Shown here: one piece after another, positions 8,352 through 14,551 of the stretch
How positions within the stretch are numbered: position 1 is the first letter of the stretch
Layout of the letters: each line of letters opens with the position of its first letter
Assembly (NCBI GenBank): GCA_034189755.1
Contig: JAXIHJ010000153.1
Coordinates: forward strand, 1-14,551
Source: JAXIHJ01 sp034189755
GTDB taxonomy: Bacteria; Planctomycetota; Phycisphaerae; SM23-33
DNA length: 14,551 nucleotides
Reading direction: 5' to 3'
Position numbers and translations under genes: made by a program
The notes under the pieces: generated by a model
Databases searched by the model: none
Told to the model about the DNA's origin: nothing
Seen by the model: the letters and a program-made list of their open reading frames with translations, nothing else

Positions 8352-9104
8352 ATGAGCGACGAACGTGAAAAACTCCTGCGGGCTGCGAACCAACTTATCG
8401 AAACCGAGCAGATGCTTGGAGGCGAGATGGTCCCACGCGGGCAAAATCCACTGCCTCAGTCCGAGTCGCAGCCGCCGCCAGCCAGCGGCATGAGCCGGGA
8501 GGAAAAGGCCGCCGCACTCGAAAAGATGGACGTAAACGAGGTGCGGCCCTGCACGCGGTGCGGGCTGTGCAGGGGGCGGATGAACACTGTCTTCGGCGAA
8601 GGTGATCCGAACGCGGCACTGATGTTCATAGGCGAGGCGCCCGGTGCCGAAGAGGACCGCCAGGGCAGGCCATTCGTAGGCCGGGCCGGCGAACTGCTGA
8701 CCAAGATGATCATTGCCATGGGCCTGGCGCGGCAGGACGTGTACATCGGCAACATCCTCAAGTGCCGCCCGCCAGGCAATCGCAGCCCGTCGCCGGAAGA
8801 GACCGCCGCCTGCTGGGATTATCTCGTCGGCCAGATCAGCATCATCAGGCCCGATGTCATCGTCACGATGGGCAACCCCGCAACGCAGAGCCTGCTGGAC
8901 ACCAAGACCGGCATCACGCGGATGCGGGGCAATTGGCAGTCGCTGCCGCTGCTGGGCGACGGGCTTGCCGGCATAGCCGTCATGCCGACGTTCCACCCGG
9001 CGTTCGTGCTGCGGCAGTACACGCCGGATAACCGTCAAAAGGTCTGGTCGGACCTCCAGGCAGTCATGGCCAAACTCGGCCTCCAGCCGCCGAGAAAAAA
9101 GTAG
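8352..9104 (+). CDS. Uracil-DNA glycosylase, family 4 (Fe-S type)
   Basis: The enzyme removes uracil from DNA, the first step of base-excision repair. From the ATG at 8352 (250 residues) the family hallmarks are clear: CTRC (C67, C70), GEAPGAEEDRQGRPFVG (94-110), VYIGNILKCRPPGNR (130-144, with C138), C154, and FHPAFVLR (214-221). C67/C70 and C138/C154 have the 3- and 16-residue spacings of the four 4Fe-4S ligands in Thermus-type enzymes. An extra cysteine, C73, follows the first pair. About 65 residues rich in Glu, Gln and Pro precede the catalytic domain; this extension is seen in many bacterial members. The frame also offers a TTG at 8313, but the ATG gives a more normal N-terminus. The gene follows the URO-D gene by 48 bp and probably shares its transcript. 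Confidence 0.93.
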   Translation: MSDEREKLLRAANQLIETEQMLGGEMVPRGQNPLPQSESQPPPASGMSREEKAAALEKMDVNEVRPCTRCGLCRGRMNTVFGEGDPNAALMFIGEAPGAEEDRQGRPFVGRAGELLTKMIIAMGLARQDVYIGNILKCRPPGNRSPSPEETAACWDYLVGQISIIRPDVIVTMGNPATQSLLDTKTGITRMRGNWQSLPLLGDGLAGIAVMPTFHPAFVLRQYTPDNRQKVWSDLQAVMAKLGLQPPRKK

Positions 9105-9216
9105 CGATGATTCAGCCGCGAATCCCGGCAAAGGCGCAAAAAAAGCCCGGGTCGCCTCGTTTTGCCCGATTGGCCGGTTTATCATAAGAGCAGCCGGTTC
9201 GCAGGAGAAGCCCGAT

Positions 9217-9429
9217 ATGAAAGAAAGAACATTCACAGCGGTCATTAACAAGGAAGACGACCTGTACGTAGCCGAATGTCCCGAACTGGGAACGGTCAGT
9301 CAGGGCCGCTCTATCGAGGAGGCCCCGGCCAATCTCAAAGAAGCGACAGAACTGTACATGGAGGAGTTTCCCTCGCCCGAAGTGGCTCACCCGTTGTTGA
9401 CGACATTTGAGGCGGCGGTAAATGTCTAA
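9217..9429 (+). CDS. hicB: HicB-family antitoxin
   Basis: This 70-residue protein is a compact HicB-type antitoxin: a partial RNase H-like fold, with FTAVINKEDDLYVAECPELG (6-25), TVSQGRSIEEA (26-36), and a helix followed by the short tail PLLTTFEAAV. HicB normally binds and neutralises the mRNA-cleaving toxin HicA. The ATG has an AGGAG site with about ten bases of spacing. Its last bases overlap the ATG of a would-be hicA gene (ATGTCTAA), but that toxin gene is broken after nine codons, so the antitoxin is left without its partner here. Residue 37 is Pro inside the predicted helix (EEAPANLKEATE), where relatives usually have Ile, Leu or another helix-forming residue; this may weaken the fold. 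No DNA-binding domain is attached. The frame is complete. Confidence 0.85.
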   Translation: MKERTFTAVINKEDDLYVAECPELGTVSQGRSIEEAPANLKEATELYMEEFPSPEVAHPLLTTFEAAVNV

Positions 9430-9490
9430 GTTGAAACGGGTTTCGGGGAGCGTTTCCGGATATAATGGTATAAAGAGGCGGCAAACATGA
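9422..9490 (+). pseudogene. hicA toxin remnant (5' end only)
   Basis: The ATG at 9422 overlaps the hicB stop, as expected for a hicBA pair. The first nine residues, MSKLKRVSG, match the typical opening of HicA toxins. After that the frame reads SVSGYNGIKRRQT and stops. HicA is normally about 60-80 residues with a catalytic His in a GSH motif, absent here. So only the very 5' end of the toxin gene remains, cut near 9448, and the following DNA appears to be the promoter region of the next fragment. The match is short, so the call rests as much on position as on similarity. Confidence 0.6.
9461..9486 (+). promoter_or_regulatory. -10 box and ribosome site of the PIN fragment
   Basis: A perfect TATAAT lies at 9461-9466 and a GAGG ribosome site at 9475-9478, eight bases before the ATG at 9487. 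I see no good -35 box at 16-18 bp; TTGAAA at 9431-9436 is too far (24 bp). The signals suggest the fragment carried its own expression region, which joins the broken hicA near 9448. Confidence 0.4.
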
Positions 9491-9594
9491 ACAAGCCGTG
9501 TATCTATGTGGAGACGTCCGTCTGGAGTTACGCGTTTGCCGTGTTGCCAATCCACCTAAAAGTCGTAACGAAGTTGTCATACCCGACCGAATAG
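9487..9594 (+). pseudogene. PIN-domain (VapC-like) toxin remnant, 5' end only
   Basis: The frame opens MNKPCIYVETSVWSYAFA, a standard start for PIN-domain ribonucleases in which the early acidic residue (Glu9 here, in the YVETS context) is part of the metal site. From about residue 19 the similarity ends, and the frame runs through VLPIHLKVVTKLSYPTE to a stop at residue 35. PIN toxins are about 130-150 residues with three further acidic residues, all missing. The break falls near 9535-9541, where an exported-protein fragment on the opposite strand begins. The 5' signals look intact, so a short meaningless peptide may still be made. The short match limits certainty. Confidence 0.6.
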
Positions 9595-9773
9595 TAGGTG
9601 AGTATGTCGGCAGACGGCGGGGAAGAACTGGTTGCCACGGTTACCGCTGCCTTCGCCGAGCCGACGCCTGCGATGAACACTAACACCGCGACGAGAACTG
9701 CACGAGATTTACACTTTAGTGAGCACGCGCCACCCCAGTCCGCGTTTGTCTCAGTGAGTGTACGTATGAGCAT
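9528..9773 (-). pseudogene. Truncated exported-protein gene, N-terminus only
   Basis: The ATG at 9773 (minus strand) has a good AAAGGGG ribosome site seven bases upstream. The 81-residue frame has a basic patch (KCKSR, 20-24), a hydrophobic core AVLVAVLVFIAGVGSA (25-40) and a likely signal-peptidase site after SAKAA (39-43): an ordinary signal peptide. The mature start is VTVATSSSPPSADILTYYSV and ends abruptly at WIGNTANA, with the stop at 9528-9530 lying inside the PIN fragment. Thus the signal peptide and about 38 mature residues survive and the rest is gone. The N-terminal extension MLIRTLTETNADWGG is longer than usual for a signal peptide; the true start could be internal. I cannot name the family. 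It may be an intact tiny secreted protein, but the abrupt end at the junction argues for truncation. Confidence 0.5.
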
Positions 9774-9990
9774 GATTTTCCCCTTTGGGTTTTGAGCACC
9801 CACCCTGAGCGATCTGGTTACGAACGTACACACCCAAACAACATTGGTGGGAACTTGGCCGATGAGGCCTTGGCAGGATTGAAGGAGCGAGTTTTCGCCC
9901 CTGCCCCTCACAGATAAATTGCTCCGCCGCCCCCAAAGCGGGCTGGAGCGAAAAATAAACTACCACAGGATGGTCAGTGAAGACAGAAAA
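9774..9990. other. Non-coding spacer between the broken genes and the foldback element
   Basis: No convincing gene is present. The right part holds an imperfect stem, GCTCC...GGAGC with inner CCGC/GCGG (9921-9949), with no adjoining T-run on either strand. The left part would be the leader of the truncated exported gene. Base composition looks less GC-rich than in the flanking genes. Confidence 0.4.
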
Positions 9991-10009
9991 ATATTGTAAC
10001 TGTTCAGGC
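9991..10009 (+). repeat. Left terminal inverted repeat
   Basis: This 19-bp sequence reads ATATTGTAACTGTTCAGGC. Its partner at the other end, read on the minus strand, differs at two positions only. It marks the left edge of the foldback element. Confidence 0.65.
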
Positions 10010-10047
10010 TGCCACCCTGGCGCGTCCTTGCAAGGCTTCGTAACAGG

Positions 10048-10065
10048 CCCCCGCTTCAGCGGGGG
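10048..10065. repeat. Left inner hairpin (8-bp arms)
   Basis: CCCCCGCT and AGCGGGGG are perfect complementary arms around a TC loop. The same design, with one changed base pair, recurs at 10162-10179, so the two are likely copies of one palindromic unit. Confidence 0.7.
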
Positions 10066-10087
10066 TGATCAGGGTCCGCTCGCCCTC

Positions 10088-10138
10088 ACCCCCTTCTCTC
10101 TTTCGCGCCCCAAAGGGACGCGAAAGAGAGAAGGGGGT
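10088..10138. repeat. Central long hairpin with perfect 20-bp arms
   Basis: The arms 10088-10107 and 10119-10138 are perfectly complementary over 20 bp (ACCCCCTTCTCTCTTTCGCG and its reverse complement). After one mismatch (10108/10118) three further GC pairs close an AAA loop. The perfect match implies recent origin or upkeep by selection or gene conversion. Transcribed from either side it would fold into a very stable RNA stem; no T-run follows, so it does not look like an intrinsic terminator. Confidence 0.8.
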
Positions 10139-10161
10139 ATAATACAAAAGGCCATTGCATA

Positions 10162-10179
10162 CCCCTGCTAAAGCAGGGG
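10162..10179. repeat. Right inner hairpin (8-bp arms)
   Basis: CCCCTGCT and AGCAGGGG pair perfectly around an AA loop. It mirrors the left inner hairpin about the centre of the element, and its reverse complement aligns with it including a few flanking bases. Confidence 0.7.
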
Positions 10180-10198
10180 CTTGCCACAAGACAAGAAC

Positions 10199-10217
10199 GC
10201 CTGAACGGTTACAAAAT
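10199..10217 (-). repeat. Right terminal inverted repeat
   Basis: On the minus strand this reads ATTTTGTAACCGTTCAGGC, the partner of the left end with two differences. It marks the right edge of the foldback element. Confidence 0.65.
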
Positions 10218-10381
10218 GTCTTTTACAAGCTGCTTCTTTGAACTAGCCGCGACGGTTCGGCAAAGCTCACCGCAGGACGAAAGCGAGCGGGCACGTGTTT
10301 GAAAACCATCAATATCCCGCTATCGCATTAACTTTTCGTGCGCAGTATGTATAACGTGTCGTCTTAAACGCGCTCCGTCCC
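10218..10381. other. Intergenic spacer downstream of alr, no feature seen
   Basis: I see no gene, clear terminator hairpin or repeat here. It separates the foldback element from the 3' end of alr, so alr transcription runs toward the element. Confidence 0.4.
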
Positions 10382-11599
10382 TTACTCTACCGGCACACGG
10401 CGGATGCGTCGGCTCAGGCGGGTGGTGATTTCGTAGGGGATCGTCCCCGCCAGGCGTGCGAGGTTTTCTACGCTGTGGCCGGCGGCCGGGGCCGGTGAGA
10501 TTATCTCCACCTCGTCGCCGACGCGGGCATCGGGCAGGTCGGTCAAATCCACGATGGTCTGGTCCATGGAGATGCGCCCTCTTACGGGCACGTCCCGGCC
10601 GCCGATGCGCATCGTCGCCTTGTTGGACAGGCTGCGCAGATATCCGTCTGCGTAGCCCACCGGCACCAGGCCCGTCCGGCTGGGCCGCTGGAACGTGTAG
10701 GTCAGGCCGTAGCCGCACCGGCTGCCGGCCGGGATATTCTTGACCTGCATCAGCCGGCCACACAATCGCATCGCCGGGCGAAACGGCAAGACGTTCTGCA
10801 TTGCATCCGACGGCTGATAGCCGTAGACCGCAATGCCCGGGCGGATCATGGCCAGGTGAGATTCCGGCAGGTCGATGGCGGCGGCGGAGTTGGCCGCGTG
10901 AAGCGTAAGCCCGGCCGGGCCTCCGCAGGCGGCTATGGCCCGCTCGAAGCACTGAAGCTGCCGGCGGGCGGAGGCCTTGTCGGCCTCGTCGGCACAGGCC
11001 AGGTGAGTGTACAGCCCGGTGAGCTTGACGTTCGGCTCGCGGCGGATTTGCCCGATGAGGGCCGGTGCACCTTCGGGCATAACGCCGCTGCGGCCCATGC
11101 CCGTATCAACCTTCACGTGCACGTCGGCCTCGGCGCCGGCGCGTCGTGCGGCCTTAGCCAAAAGTTCCACCTCCGGCAGCGCCGTTACCGTCAGCGTTAC
11201 GCCGTGGGCGATCAGTTCGCCCAGCACATCGCCGCCCGCGCATGCGCCAGCGGAGAAGAGCATCAGGATCGGGCGTTTGCAACCCATGCCGCGAAGCTGG
11301 AGGGCTTCTTTCGCCGTCGCCACGGCGAGCTGGTCGGCGGCTTCTGAAATAACGTCCAGCAGCGTTTCGAGTCCGTGGCCGTAGCAGTCGGCCTTGACGA
11401 CGGCGCAGAGCTTCGTGTCGGGCCGAAGCAGCCTCCGCAGCAGCGAGAGGTTCTGTCTGACCGCCGATACGGAGATCTCGGCGGTCAGGCCGCCGCCGAC
11501 CGGCCGGGGCATCGAGATCGCTGAATCGGACGGCACGGAGGCATACATCGCCTCCGGCGGCGATTCAGTTGGATTTTGGCTTCGCTTGCCAGTAACCAT
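10382..11599 (-). CDS. alr: Alanine racemase
   Basis: This PLP enzyme interconverts L- and D-alanine and supplies D-Ala for peptidoglycan. The PLP-lysine motif is AVVKADCYGHG with Lys69. Other hallmarks are HVKVDTGMGRSG (161-172), LTGLYTHLACAD (193-204), HAANSAA (234-240) and RPGIAVYG (253-260). The catalytic tyrosine is Tyr297 in CGYGLTY, followed by GYADGYLRSLSN (315-326) and GRISMDQTIVDLT (341-353). All expected residues are present. At 405 residues it is slightly longer than usual (about 360-380) because of a 38-residue N-terminal extension. The ATG at 11599 has an AGGTAGG ribosome site, while internal ATGs (residues 18 and 30) are less well placed. It is divergent from asd. It is a one-gene unit in this window. 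Confidence 0.95.
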   Translation of the reverse strand: MVTGKRSQNPTESPPEAMYASVPSDSAISMPRPVGGGLTAEISVSAVRQNLSLLRRLLRPDTKLCAVVKADCYGHGLETLLDVISEAADQLAVATAKEALQLRGMGCKRPILMLFSAGACAGGDVLGELIAHGVTLTVTALPEVELLAKAARRAGAEADVHVKVDTGMGRSGVMPEGAPALIGQIRREPNVKLTGLYTHLACADEADKASARRQLQCFERAIAACGGPAGLTLHAANSAAAIDLPESHLAMIRPGIAVYGYQPSDAMQNVLPFRPAMRLCGRLMQVKNIPAGSRCGYGLTYTFQRPSRTGLVPVGYADGYLRSLSNKATMRIGGRDVPVRGRISMDQTIVDLTDLPDARVGDEVEIISPAPAAGHSVENLARLAGTIPYEITTRLSRRIRRVPVE

Positions 11600-11686
11600 T
11601 GGAAAAACCTACCTGTCGACTGAACAGCAGCTCAATTTGATATTCTACCGCCAAACCGGCGATTTGACCATCTCGTAAGGCGCCCA

Positions 11687-11716
11687 TTGCAACGGGGGCC
11701 TTTGGCCTGCTAAGAT
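11687..11716 (+). promoter_or_regulatory. Candidate promoter for asd
   Basis: TTGCAA (11687-11692) and TAAGAT (11711-11716) are 18 bp apart, each matching four of six consensus bases. They lie 55 bp before the asd start in the 171-bp spacer shared with alr. Weak but well spaced. I found no equally good candidate for alr on the other strand. Confidence 0.3.
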
Positions 11717-11770
11717 GTAGGGCTCGTTTTCGGAATTTTTTGGGAAATCGCAGACGCAAGGAATCGCATA

Positions 11771-12769
11771 ATGCCTTGGCATGCAGCCATAATGGGCGCC
11801 ACGGGCGCCGTCGGAACGGAATTTCTGAATATTCTCGAGCAGCGCAACTTTCCGCTGGCGAGTCTGAAGCTGCTGGCCTCCGCCCGGTCAGCCGGCAGGG
11901 AGCTGGCCTTCGGCGGCGAGAAGCTCATCGTCGAAGAGCTGGCGGAAAGCAGCTTCAAAGGCGTGGAGCTGGTGCTGGCGTCCGCCGGCGGCGGCCTCAG
12001 TAGAAAGTACGCGCCCGTCGCCATAGCCGCCGGGGCCGTCGTGGTGGACAACACCTCGGCGTTCCGCCTGGACGACGACGTGCCGCTGGTGGTTCCCGAG
12101 GTCAACCCCGAGGACATCAAGCGCCACAAGGGCATCATCGCCAACCCGAACTGCTCGACTATTATAATGAACGTGCCCGTCTGGCCGCTGCATAAGGCCT
12201 GTCCCATCCGGCGGATTGTCGTAAGCACGTACCAGGCTGCAAGCGGCGCCGGCGCCGCGGCGATGCGCGAACTGGAAGACGGCGCGCGGGCCTACCTCGA
12301 CGGAAAGGATTTTAAGCCAAAGGTGCTGCCGCATCCCGCCGCGTTCAACGTATTCAGCCACAACAGCGAAATCGGCGACGACGGCTACAACCTCGAAGAA
12401 CGAAAAATGGTGCTGGAAACCAGGAAGATATTCCACTTGCCCGACATTCTTGTAACCGCCACCTGCGTGCGGGTGCCCGTGATGCGCGCACACAGCGAGG
12501 CGATCAACATCGAATTCGCCGAGCCTTTTTCCGAGGCTTCGGCGCGCGAAGTGTTGGCCGGCGCGCCGGGCGTGAAAATAGTGGACGACCGCGAGAAGAA
12601 TTATTTCCCGATGTCGCTCGACGCCGGCGGCATAGATGAGATTCTCGTCGGGCGGATTCGCCGTGACATTTCCAGACCCGATGGCCGGGGCCTGGAAATG
12701 TTCGTCTGCGGCGACCAGATACGAAAGGGCGCAGCATTGAATGCCGTCCAGATAGCTGAAATGCTATAA
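11771..12769 (+). CDS. asd: Aspartate-semialdehyde dehydrogenase
   Basis: The enzyme reduces aspartyl phosphate with NADPH to aspartate semialdehyde, the branch point to lysine/diaminopimelate, threonine and methionine. The nucleotide-binding loop is GATGAVGTE (9-17). VVDNTSAFR (91-99) and the catalytic cysteine motif ANPNCSTI (Cys128) are clear, with QAASGAG (155-161), and RVPVMRAHSEA supplies Arg and the catalytic His241. Length (332) is normal for the Gram-positive/planctomycete-type enzyme. The ATG has an AAGGA site eight bases upstream. Its neighbour alr also supplies a peptidoglycan precursor, so the pair may share regulation, but this is only suggested by position. A perfect TATAAT overlaps the stop codon (12765-12770) and could serve the next gene, though without a good -35 box. 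Confidence 0.95.
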   Translation: MPWHAAIMGATGAVGTEFLNILEQRNFPLASLKLLASARSAGRELAFGGEKLIVEELAESSFKGVELVLASAGGGLSRKYAPVAIAAGAVVVDNTSAFRLDDDVPLVVPEVNPEDIKRHKGIIANPNCSTIIMNVPVWPLHKACPIRRIVVSTYQAASGAGAAAMRELEDGARAYLDGKDFKPKVLPHPAAFNVFSHNSEIGDDGYNLEERKMVLETRKIFHLPDILVTATCVRVPVMRAHSEAINIEFAEPFSEASAREVLAGAPGVKIVDDREKNYFPMSLDAGGIDEILVGRIRRDISRPDGRGLEMFVCGDQIRKGAALNAVQIAEML

Positions 12770-12870
12770 TACCTGTGAAGATTTATTGTCCGGGAATTTG
12801 CCGCTGGCCGGCGTTGGCCCCCGGCCGGCAGGCGGCAGGGGGCGAGCGAACTGAGACGGGAGAAAAACGC

Positions 12871-14535
12871 ATGTTCGTTCAGAACAAGACGGTGCAGGTC
12901 TTGATTGTCGCGTTGATTGTTATCAGCGAATCGGCCGCTTCACCGACGGCTGAGCAGCACCTGGTCAATGAGCTGTACGGCAATCAGATTATCGAGGTCA
13001 AGGCCTCGGCCGGCGAAGACGATGACATCGAACTGGGCCGGGAACTGCTTCGCCTGGCCGGCGACGAGTCGCAGTCGGTGCAGCTGCGACACATCCTTGC
13101 TACCACCGCACTGGAGCTGCTGCTGCCGCTGTCAAGCGAGGCTGCCTGCGAGCTGGCCGAAACGGCGATGGAACTCGCCGACGTCCTGCAACCGCTAAGC
13201 GAATCGGACAGGGTTTTGCTGAAGCGGCGGCTTTGCGCCGGTCGCCTCAGGGTAGCCCGCGCCGGAGAGGCCACCCGCCAGGAGCTTGCCGCGCTGGCGA
13301 GGGCGGCGGCTGTCGCGGAGATGCAGTACGTCCGTCTGGTCTTCGAAAACCAGGCGGATATGTCCGTAATGGCGGAGGCCACACGCCGGGCGAGCAGGCT
13401 TATTCGCATCTACAAGCTGACCGACCTGAAAGCACGCCTGGCGGAAACCGAAAAGCTCTGCCAATACCTCAACGTCCGCGAGAGAAAACTTAAAGACGCC
13501 AAAATGAAATTCGCCGCCGCCAGAAGGATTGCCGACCAAGACCTCATGCGATCCGCCAGGCGGGCGATCGGGCGGATTTATCTGGAATATGACGGCGACC
13601 TGGTCGAAGCCGCCGGCTGCCTTGCCGGGACCAAAGACCCCGACGAACCGGTCGTTGCCGCCGCGGCAGCTTTCCTGAACGACCCCGAAAAGCTCGACTC
13701 GCAGCAGCGGCTGAAAATCGCCGCCGCACTAATCACGCTCGCCGAGCCTCTAGCCGAAATCGCCAAGAAAAGAGTCGCTACCTGTGCGATGCAAATGTGC
13801 GAGTTGGTGCTCGCCGACGAACACGCCCAGGCCTCCGCAGCCAAGGCTCGGTTGTTAATCGCCCAACTGAAGCTGATTCTGCAAACCACGCCCGTACAGG
13901 AACTGCTTGCAAAACTCGGCGAATATTATTCGCCACTGCACTGCCAACTGGCAGCGACAGGCCCGCAGACCATCCGAGCGACGTACGATTTCTCCGAACC
14001 GGAGCAGATGGGCGACTGGAGTTCGTCTAGCGGCACCTGGGGCGTCGCCAAGGGTATGCTGATCTGCAAGACTGAGCCTTACAGGACAGGACAGGCTACC
14101 GCAAAGCTCTATTTCCGCGGGGACCGACCGCTGAAGATAGCTTTTTCCGGAAAGGCCAAACACTACCTGGCGGTCTGGCTGGAGGTCTACGACCCCCTGC
14201 AACGCTGGATAAGACACCGCTATCGCTTCAACTTCACCGACGACTATGGCCTGAGCGTATACACAAGCACAAACCGCTGGCAATTCGAGCGGACCCGTCT
14301 TCAGGCAAACAAAGGCTACAAGTTCGAGATACGCCTCGACGGTCAAGGCGGATACGCCTGGTCGATCAACGGGACAGTCGTTCACGAGTACAAGCCCGAC
14401 AAGGCCAGGCAGCTAGAAGGCCCGCTGGCCGCTACATTGCGGACCGAGTCCTCCGACAAGATGCCGACACTCTTCGACAACGTGATCTTCGAAGGCGAAC
14501 CGTTCCTGCCAGGCTTGCAACCGAAACCGGAATAG
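12871..14535 (+). CDS. Secreted helical-repeat protein with C-terminal concanavalin-like domain
   Basis: From the ATG at 12871 the protein has 554 residues. The start has a GGGAG site eight bases upstream and opens directly with a signal peptide (MFVQNKTVQVLIVALIVISES, cleavage near residue 23), so the upstream in-frame GTG at 12775 is less likely. Residues 45-355 are almost wholly helical, rich in Ala, Leu, Glu and Arg, like a TPR- or HEAT-type solenoid, without a clean repeat that I can mark. Residues 366-545 look like a beta-sandwich of the LamG/DUF1080 (concanavalin-like) kind: TYDFSEPEQMGDWSSSSGTW, LEVYDPLQRW, FEIRLDGQGGYAWSINGT and the closing FDNVIFEG. Such domains bind sugars or act on glycans, but no catalytic site is evident. 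It follows asd by 101 bp. I do not recognise the family; a role in surface or polysaccharide binding is inference. Confidence 0.85.
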   Translation: MFVQNKTVQVLIVALIVISESAASPTAEQHLVNELYGNQIIEVKASAGEDDDIELGRELLRLAGDESQSVQLRHILATTALELLLPLSSEAACELAETAMELADVLQPLSESDRVLLKRRLCAGRLRVARAGEATRQELAALARAAAVAEMQYVRLVFENQADMSVMAEATRRASRLIRIYKLTDLKARLAETEKLCQYLNVRERKLKDAKMKFAAARRIADQDLMRSARRAIGRIYLEYDGDLVEAAGCLAGTKDPDEPVVAAAAAFLNDPEKLDSQQRLKIAAALITLAEPLAEIAKKRVATCAMQMCELVLADEHAQASAAKARLLIAQLKLILQTTPVQELLAKLGEYYSPLHCQLAATGPQTIRATYDFSEPEQMGDWSSSSGTWGVAKGMLICKTEPYRTGQATAKLYFRGDRPLKIAFSGKAKHYLAVWLEVYDPLQRWIRHRYRFNFTDDYGLSVYTSTNRWQFERTRLQANKGYKFEIRLDGQGGYAWSINGTVVHEYKPDKARQLEGPLAATLRTESSDKMPTLFDNVIFEGEPFLPGLQPKPE

Positions 14536-14551
14536 AACAAGCCAAACGACC

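Larger units (their letters stand above)
9991..10217. mobile_element. MITE-like foldback element with nested hairpins
   Basis: The ends are inverted copies: 9991-10009 and the reverse complement of 10199-10217 match at 17 of 19 positions (core TTGTAAC-GTTCAGGC). Inside are three hairpins arranged symmetrically about 10113: 10048-10065, 10088-10138 and 10162-10179. The two outer hairpins are themselves diverged inverted copies of one another. The 227-bp unit has no credible gene; the short frames across it simply read through the palindromes. This architecture fits a non-autonomous transposable element (MITE) or a compound REP/BIME-like element. No transposase or REP-type tyrosine transposase is in the window, and I see no clean target-site duplication, though AAGACA lies outside the left repeat (about 9980-9985) and abuts/overlaps the right repeat in inverted form (TGTCTT, 10217-10222). 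Mobility is inference. Confidence 0.6.

Noticed and set aside
7914..9251. Open frame of 445 codons on the minus strand
   Set aside because: It runs antisense to the URO-D and glycosylase genes, whose family motifs are unmistakable. Long antisense frames are common in GC-rich coding DNA.
9921..9949. Stem GCTCC...GGAGC as an intrinsic terminator
   Set aside because: The stem is interrupted and has no T-run on either strand.
10048..10179. Repeated palindromes as a CRISPR array
   Set aside because: Only two short diverged palindromes in mirror orientation, no regular direct repeats or spacers, and no cas genes.
9977..10189. Small frames on both strands across the foldback element
   Set aside because: They read through palindromes and give mirror-image peptides (PFSLSRP...RKREGG), the signature of a non-coding inverted repeat.
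11888..12493. Open frame of 201 codons antisense to asd
   Set aside because: A shadow of the clear asd gene.

Overview
The window looks like a piece of a GC-rich bacterial chromosome, most likely from the Planctomycetota (a Phycisphaerae-like lineage). This rests on the mix of genes: a fused PilM-PilN type IV pilus protein, large single-pass membrane proteins of unknown family beside it, a stand-alone URO-D-family methyltransferase and a secreted protein with a lectin-like end. Shine-Dalgarno sites are often weak. The assignment is inference; there is no rRNA or other marker gene in the window.

Layout. (1) 150-5557, minus strand: three genes reading right to left, pilM/pilN fusion, then a PilO-like single-pass protein, then a third single-pass protein with a long Pro/Lys/Arg-rich linker. 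They look like the inner-membrane alignment complex of a type IV pilus or type II secretion-like machine. (2) 5788-9104, plus strand: an apparent operon of an MtaB-type tRNA methylthiotransferase (non-ATG start, long linker insertion), a URO-D-family protein overlapping it by one base, and a family-4 uracil-DNA glycosylase. (3) 9217-9773: an intact hicB antitoxin gene followed by three 5'-end-only gene fragments: a hicA start, the start of a PIN-domain toxin, and, on the opposite strand, the start of an exported protein. (4) 9991-10217: a non-coding element with imperfect 19-bp terminal inverted repeats and three nested hairpins, the central one with perfect 20-bp arms; it resembles a MITE or REP-type element. 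(5) 10382-12769: alr (alanine racemase, minus) and asd (aspartate-semialdehyde dehydrogenase, plus), divergent from a 171-bp spacer; both can feed peptidoglycan peptide synthesis. (6) 12871-14535: a secreted protein with a helical body and a C-terminal concanavalin-like beta domain.

The core genes are ordinary and intact. The accessory interest lies in 9217-10217, which reads as a scrapyard of toxin-antitoxin and exported-gene ends beside a foldback element, and in the uncharacterised pilus-platform proteins at 150-3480. I saw no CRISPR array, tRNA, rRNA, transposase or phage gene.
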